A model generated the notes under the pieces. The model saw only the letters and a list, made by a program, of their open reading frames with translations. It searched no databases and was not told where the DNA came from. A program made the translations under genes and the position numbers. Positions 6,140-7,328 of a stretch of DNA of 7,328 bases are shown here, piece after piece. Position 1 is the first letter of the stretch; each line of letters begins with the position of its first letter. The DNA comes from an uncultured Muribaculaceae bacterium (GTDB lineage Bacteria > Bacteroidota > Bacteroidia > Bacteroidales > Muribaculaceae): NCBI GenBank assembly GCA_910586175.1, contig CAJUIJ010000100.1, positions 1,369 through 8,696 on the forward strand. Reading direction: 5' to 3'.

Positions 6140-6688
6140 ATGAAAAAAATCAAGATATCGGTGGCGGCATTGCTTATCGCCGGCACTTCAATGGTGTTCA
6201 CTTCGTGTATCGGTTCGTTCGGGCTGACCAACAAGCTGATGAGCTGGAACAGGCATATAGGCCCGAAATTTGCCAACGAGTTAGTGTTTATCGCATTCTG
6301 GATTCTTCCGGTATATGAAGTCACGGCGCTTGCTGACCTGCTTGTGATCAACTCCATAGAATTCTGGAGCGGCAGCAATCCGATGACAGCCTCAGTCAAG
6401 GCCGTTGACACTGACCACGGCCGCTATCTGATAGCATGCGACGGCAAGGGCTACACCATCACCCACCAGGCTACAGGTGAGGAAGTGCGACTCGACTTCG
6501 ACATGCCCTCTCAGACATGGAGTGTGGAGACTCCCGAAGGAGAGAAGATGCCATTTATGACATTTGTCGACGACACGCATGTCAAACTTCCGGCACTTGA
6601 TGGAGGCATGACTGAGGTGGAACTCTCCGAACATGGGGTAATGGCATATGAAGCCTCTGCCGGCATTGCCCCCATGGCCCAAAGATAA
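6140..6688 (+). CDS. DUF3332-family lipoprotein
   Basis: A 182-residue protein that I match to the DUF3332 family, whose role is not known. The N-terminus MKKIKISVAALLIAG is a lipoprotein signal, and the likely lipidated cysteine is Cys23 in the FTSC lipobox, so the mature protein should be tethered to the cell envelope. Family-type features follow: LTNKLMSWNRHIG (29-41), then a hydrophobic stretch ELVFIAFWILPVYEVTALAD (about 47-66) that could span or lie in a membrane, and INSIEFWSGSNP (70-81). The rest (about 85-182) is polar and rich in short beta-strand-like segments with a Ser/Ala-rich tail. The ATG follows AAGAAAGCAA, with no clear Shine-Dalgarno. It stands alone, with 149 bp before it and 171 bp after it. 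Nothing links it to the repair genes except position. Confidence 0.82.
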   Translation: MKKIKISVAALLIAGTSMVFTSCIGSFGLTNKLMSWNRHIGPKFANELVFIAFWILPVYEVTALADLLVINSIEFWSGSNPMTASVKAVDTDHGRYLIACDGKGYTITHQATGEEVRLDFDMPSQTWSVETPEGEKMPFMTFVDDTHVKLPALDGGMTEVELSEHGVMAYEASAGIAPMAQR

Positions 6689-6859
6689 AGGGTGTGAAAA
6701 AAAATTTAACACATCATGCATCTTTTCGGCTCAAAAATTGTTATGATAGTAGCGGGATATGAAAACAGGGTGCCACACACCGTTGCCATATAGAGAGTCA
6801 TACGAAATATGACTACCCCGCCAGTAGAAAAGGAAACAGAAACTAAAAAATTGAATATT

Positions 6860-7063
6860 ATGAAACCATTACACGTAATTCTCGCCGTGATCGGCGGTGC
6901 GGTTGCAGGCGCAGCCATCGGACTCCTTACAGCTCCTGAAAAGGGAGAGGATACTCGCGAAAAGATTCTCAAGCTTCTCAAAGATAAGGGCATCTGCTTG
7001 AAGAAAGACAAGATGGAAGAGCTTGTAGATGAAATCGAGGATCAGATCGAGAAACACATTTAA
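6860..7063 (+). CDS. YtxH-type small single-TM protein (first of two paralogues)
   Basis: A 67-residue protein starting MKPLHVILAVIGGAV. Residues about 5-24 form a glycine-zipper-like membrane helix (GGAVAGAAIG), followed by the TAPEKGEDTREK motif typical of YtxH-family proteins and a charged helical tail (about 33-67). Such proteins are thought to be envelope or stress-associated; the exact job is unknown. The frame is open upstream to an ATG at 6809, which would add MTTPPVEKETETKKLNI. I chose 6860 because the downstream paralogue aligns without gaps from its own MK start, and the extra 17 residues are hydrophilic and would precede the membrane helix. The upstream 171 bp hold no clear promoter. 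A 57-bp gap leads to the second copy, so the two are probably one transcript. Confidence 0.8.
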   Translation: MKPLHVILAVIGGAVAGAAIGLLTAPEKGEDTREKILKLLKDKGICLKKDKMEELVDEIEDQIEKHI

Positions 7064-7120
7064 TAATAAGCCGCAGACCCGTGCATCAGCAGGTGGTCAA
7101 CGACTAAAAAACGAATAGAT

Positions 7121-7312
7121 ATGAAAGCAATCACATATATTTCCGCTTTTCTCGGTGGCGCGATAGTAGGCTGCGGTGCAGCGTTGCTGTTCACACCGGA
7201 GAAAGGATCCACCATTCGCGAGCGCCTCGTGAAGATGCTCCGCCGTCGCGGAGTGAAGCTCAGCGATGAGGAGGTGGATGCGCTCGTGGCCGAACTCTCA
7301 GCCGGCGAGTAA
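7121..7312 (+). CDS. YtxH-type small single-TM protein (second of two paralogues)
   Basis: A 63-residue protein with the same plan as its neighbour: a membrane helix with GGAIVGCGAALLF (12-24), the TPEKG motif (25-29), a basic stretch (RERLVKMLRRRG, 33-44) and an acidic helix (DEEVDALVAEL). It aligns without gaps to the 67-residue protein over about 59 positions, with 23 identities counted by eye, so the pair arose by duplication. This tail is more basic than that of the first copy, and it has a cysteine (Cys18) inside the membrane helix. The stop at 7310-7312 is 16 bp from the window edge; no terminator is visible before the edge. Confidence 0.8.
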   Translation: MKAITYISAFLGGAIVGCGAALLFTPEKGSTIRERLVKMLRRRGVKLSDEEVDALVAELSAGE

Positions 7313-7328
7313 GCACACGCATATATAA

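Noticed and set aside
6691..6709. GGTGTG / CACATC hairpin after the DUF3332 gene as a terminator
   Set aside because: Only a 6-bp stem with a G-U pair and a 13-nt loop, and no T-run follows.
6809..6859. 17-residue N-terminal extension of the first YtxH-type protein
   Set aside because: Absent from the paralogue, hydrophilic ahead of the membrane helix, and with no ribosome-binding site.

Overview
The window looks like chromosomal DNA from a member of the order Bacteroidales. Three things point there: a Bacteroidetes-type promoter (TTTG, 19 nt, TAAATTTG) upstream of recJ, a DUF3332-type lipoprotein, and a lysozyme of the short GH24 form seen in this phylum. The roughly 50% GC by eye and heavy use of ATA for isoleucine would fit a Muribaculaceae-like gut lineage, but that family-level placement is inference. 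There is no tRNA, rRNA, CRISPR array, transposase or integrase in view.

Layout: (1) 1-411, minus strand: the 5' part of a secreted GH24 lysozyme gene that runs off the left edge and is transcribed divergently from everything else. (2) 412-973: a 562-bp gene-free divergent region. It holds a GC-rich block of about 120 bp with a possible stem, then AT-rich DNA, then four TTTTGTA repeats overlapping a strong promoter, and a 13-codon leader ORF ahead of recJ. (3) 974-5990, plus strand: a DNA repair block of recJ (5'-3' ssDNA exonuclease), recQ (3'-5' helicase) and a umuC-like Y-family polymerase. recJ and recQ are only 14 bp apart and are probably one transcript. The polymerase follows after 80 bp containing a 7-bp tandem repeat and a short palindrome, and it has no adjacent umuD. 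(4) 6140-6688: a DUF3332 lipoprotein. (5) 6860-7312: two tandem paralogous small YtxH-type single-TM proteins.

RecQ and RecJ act together in the RecF pathway: RecQ unwinds and RecJ degrades the 5' strand to prepare ends or gaps for RecA. A translesion polymerase next to them makes the block a gap-repair and damage-tolerance neighbourhood. The DUF3332 and YtxH genes are envelope or stress-type genes with no evident mechanistic link to it. I see no convincing wholly new system. The most interesting points are regulatory: the recJ leader and repeats, the two ribosome-binding sites and start codons of recQ, and the repeat and palindrome before the polymerase. Two protein-level points also stand out: the altered lysozyme active site and the shifted zinc site of RecQ.
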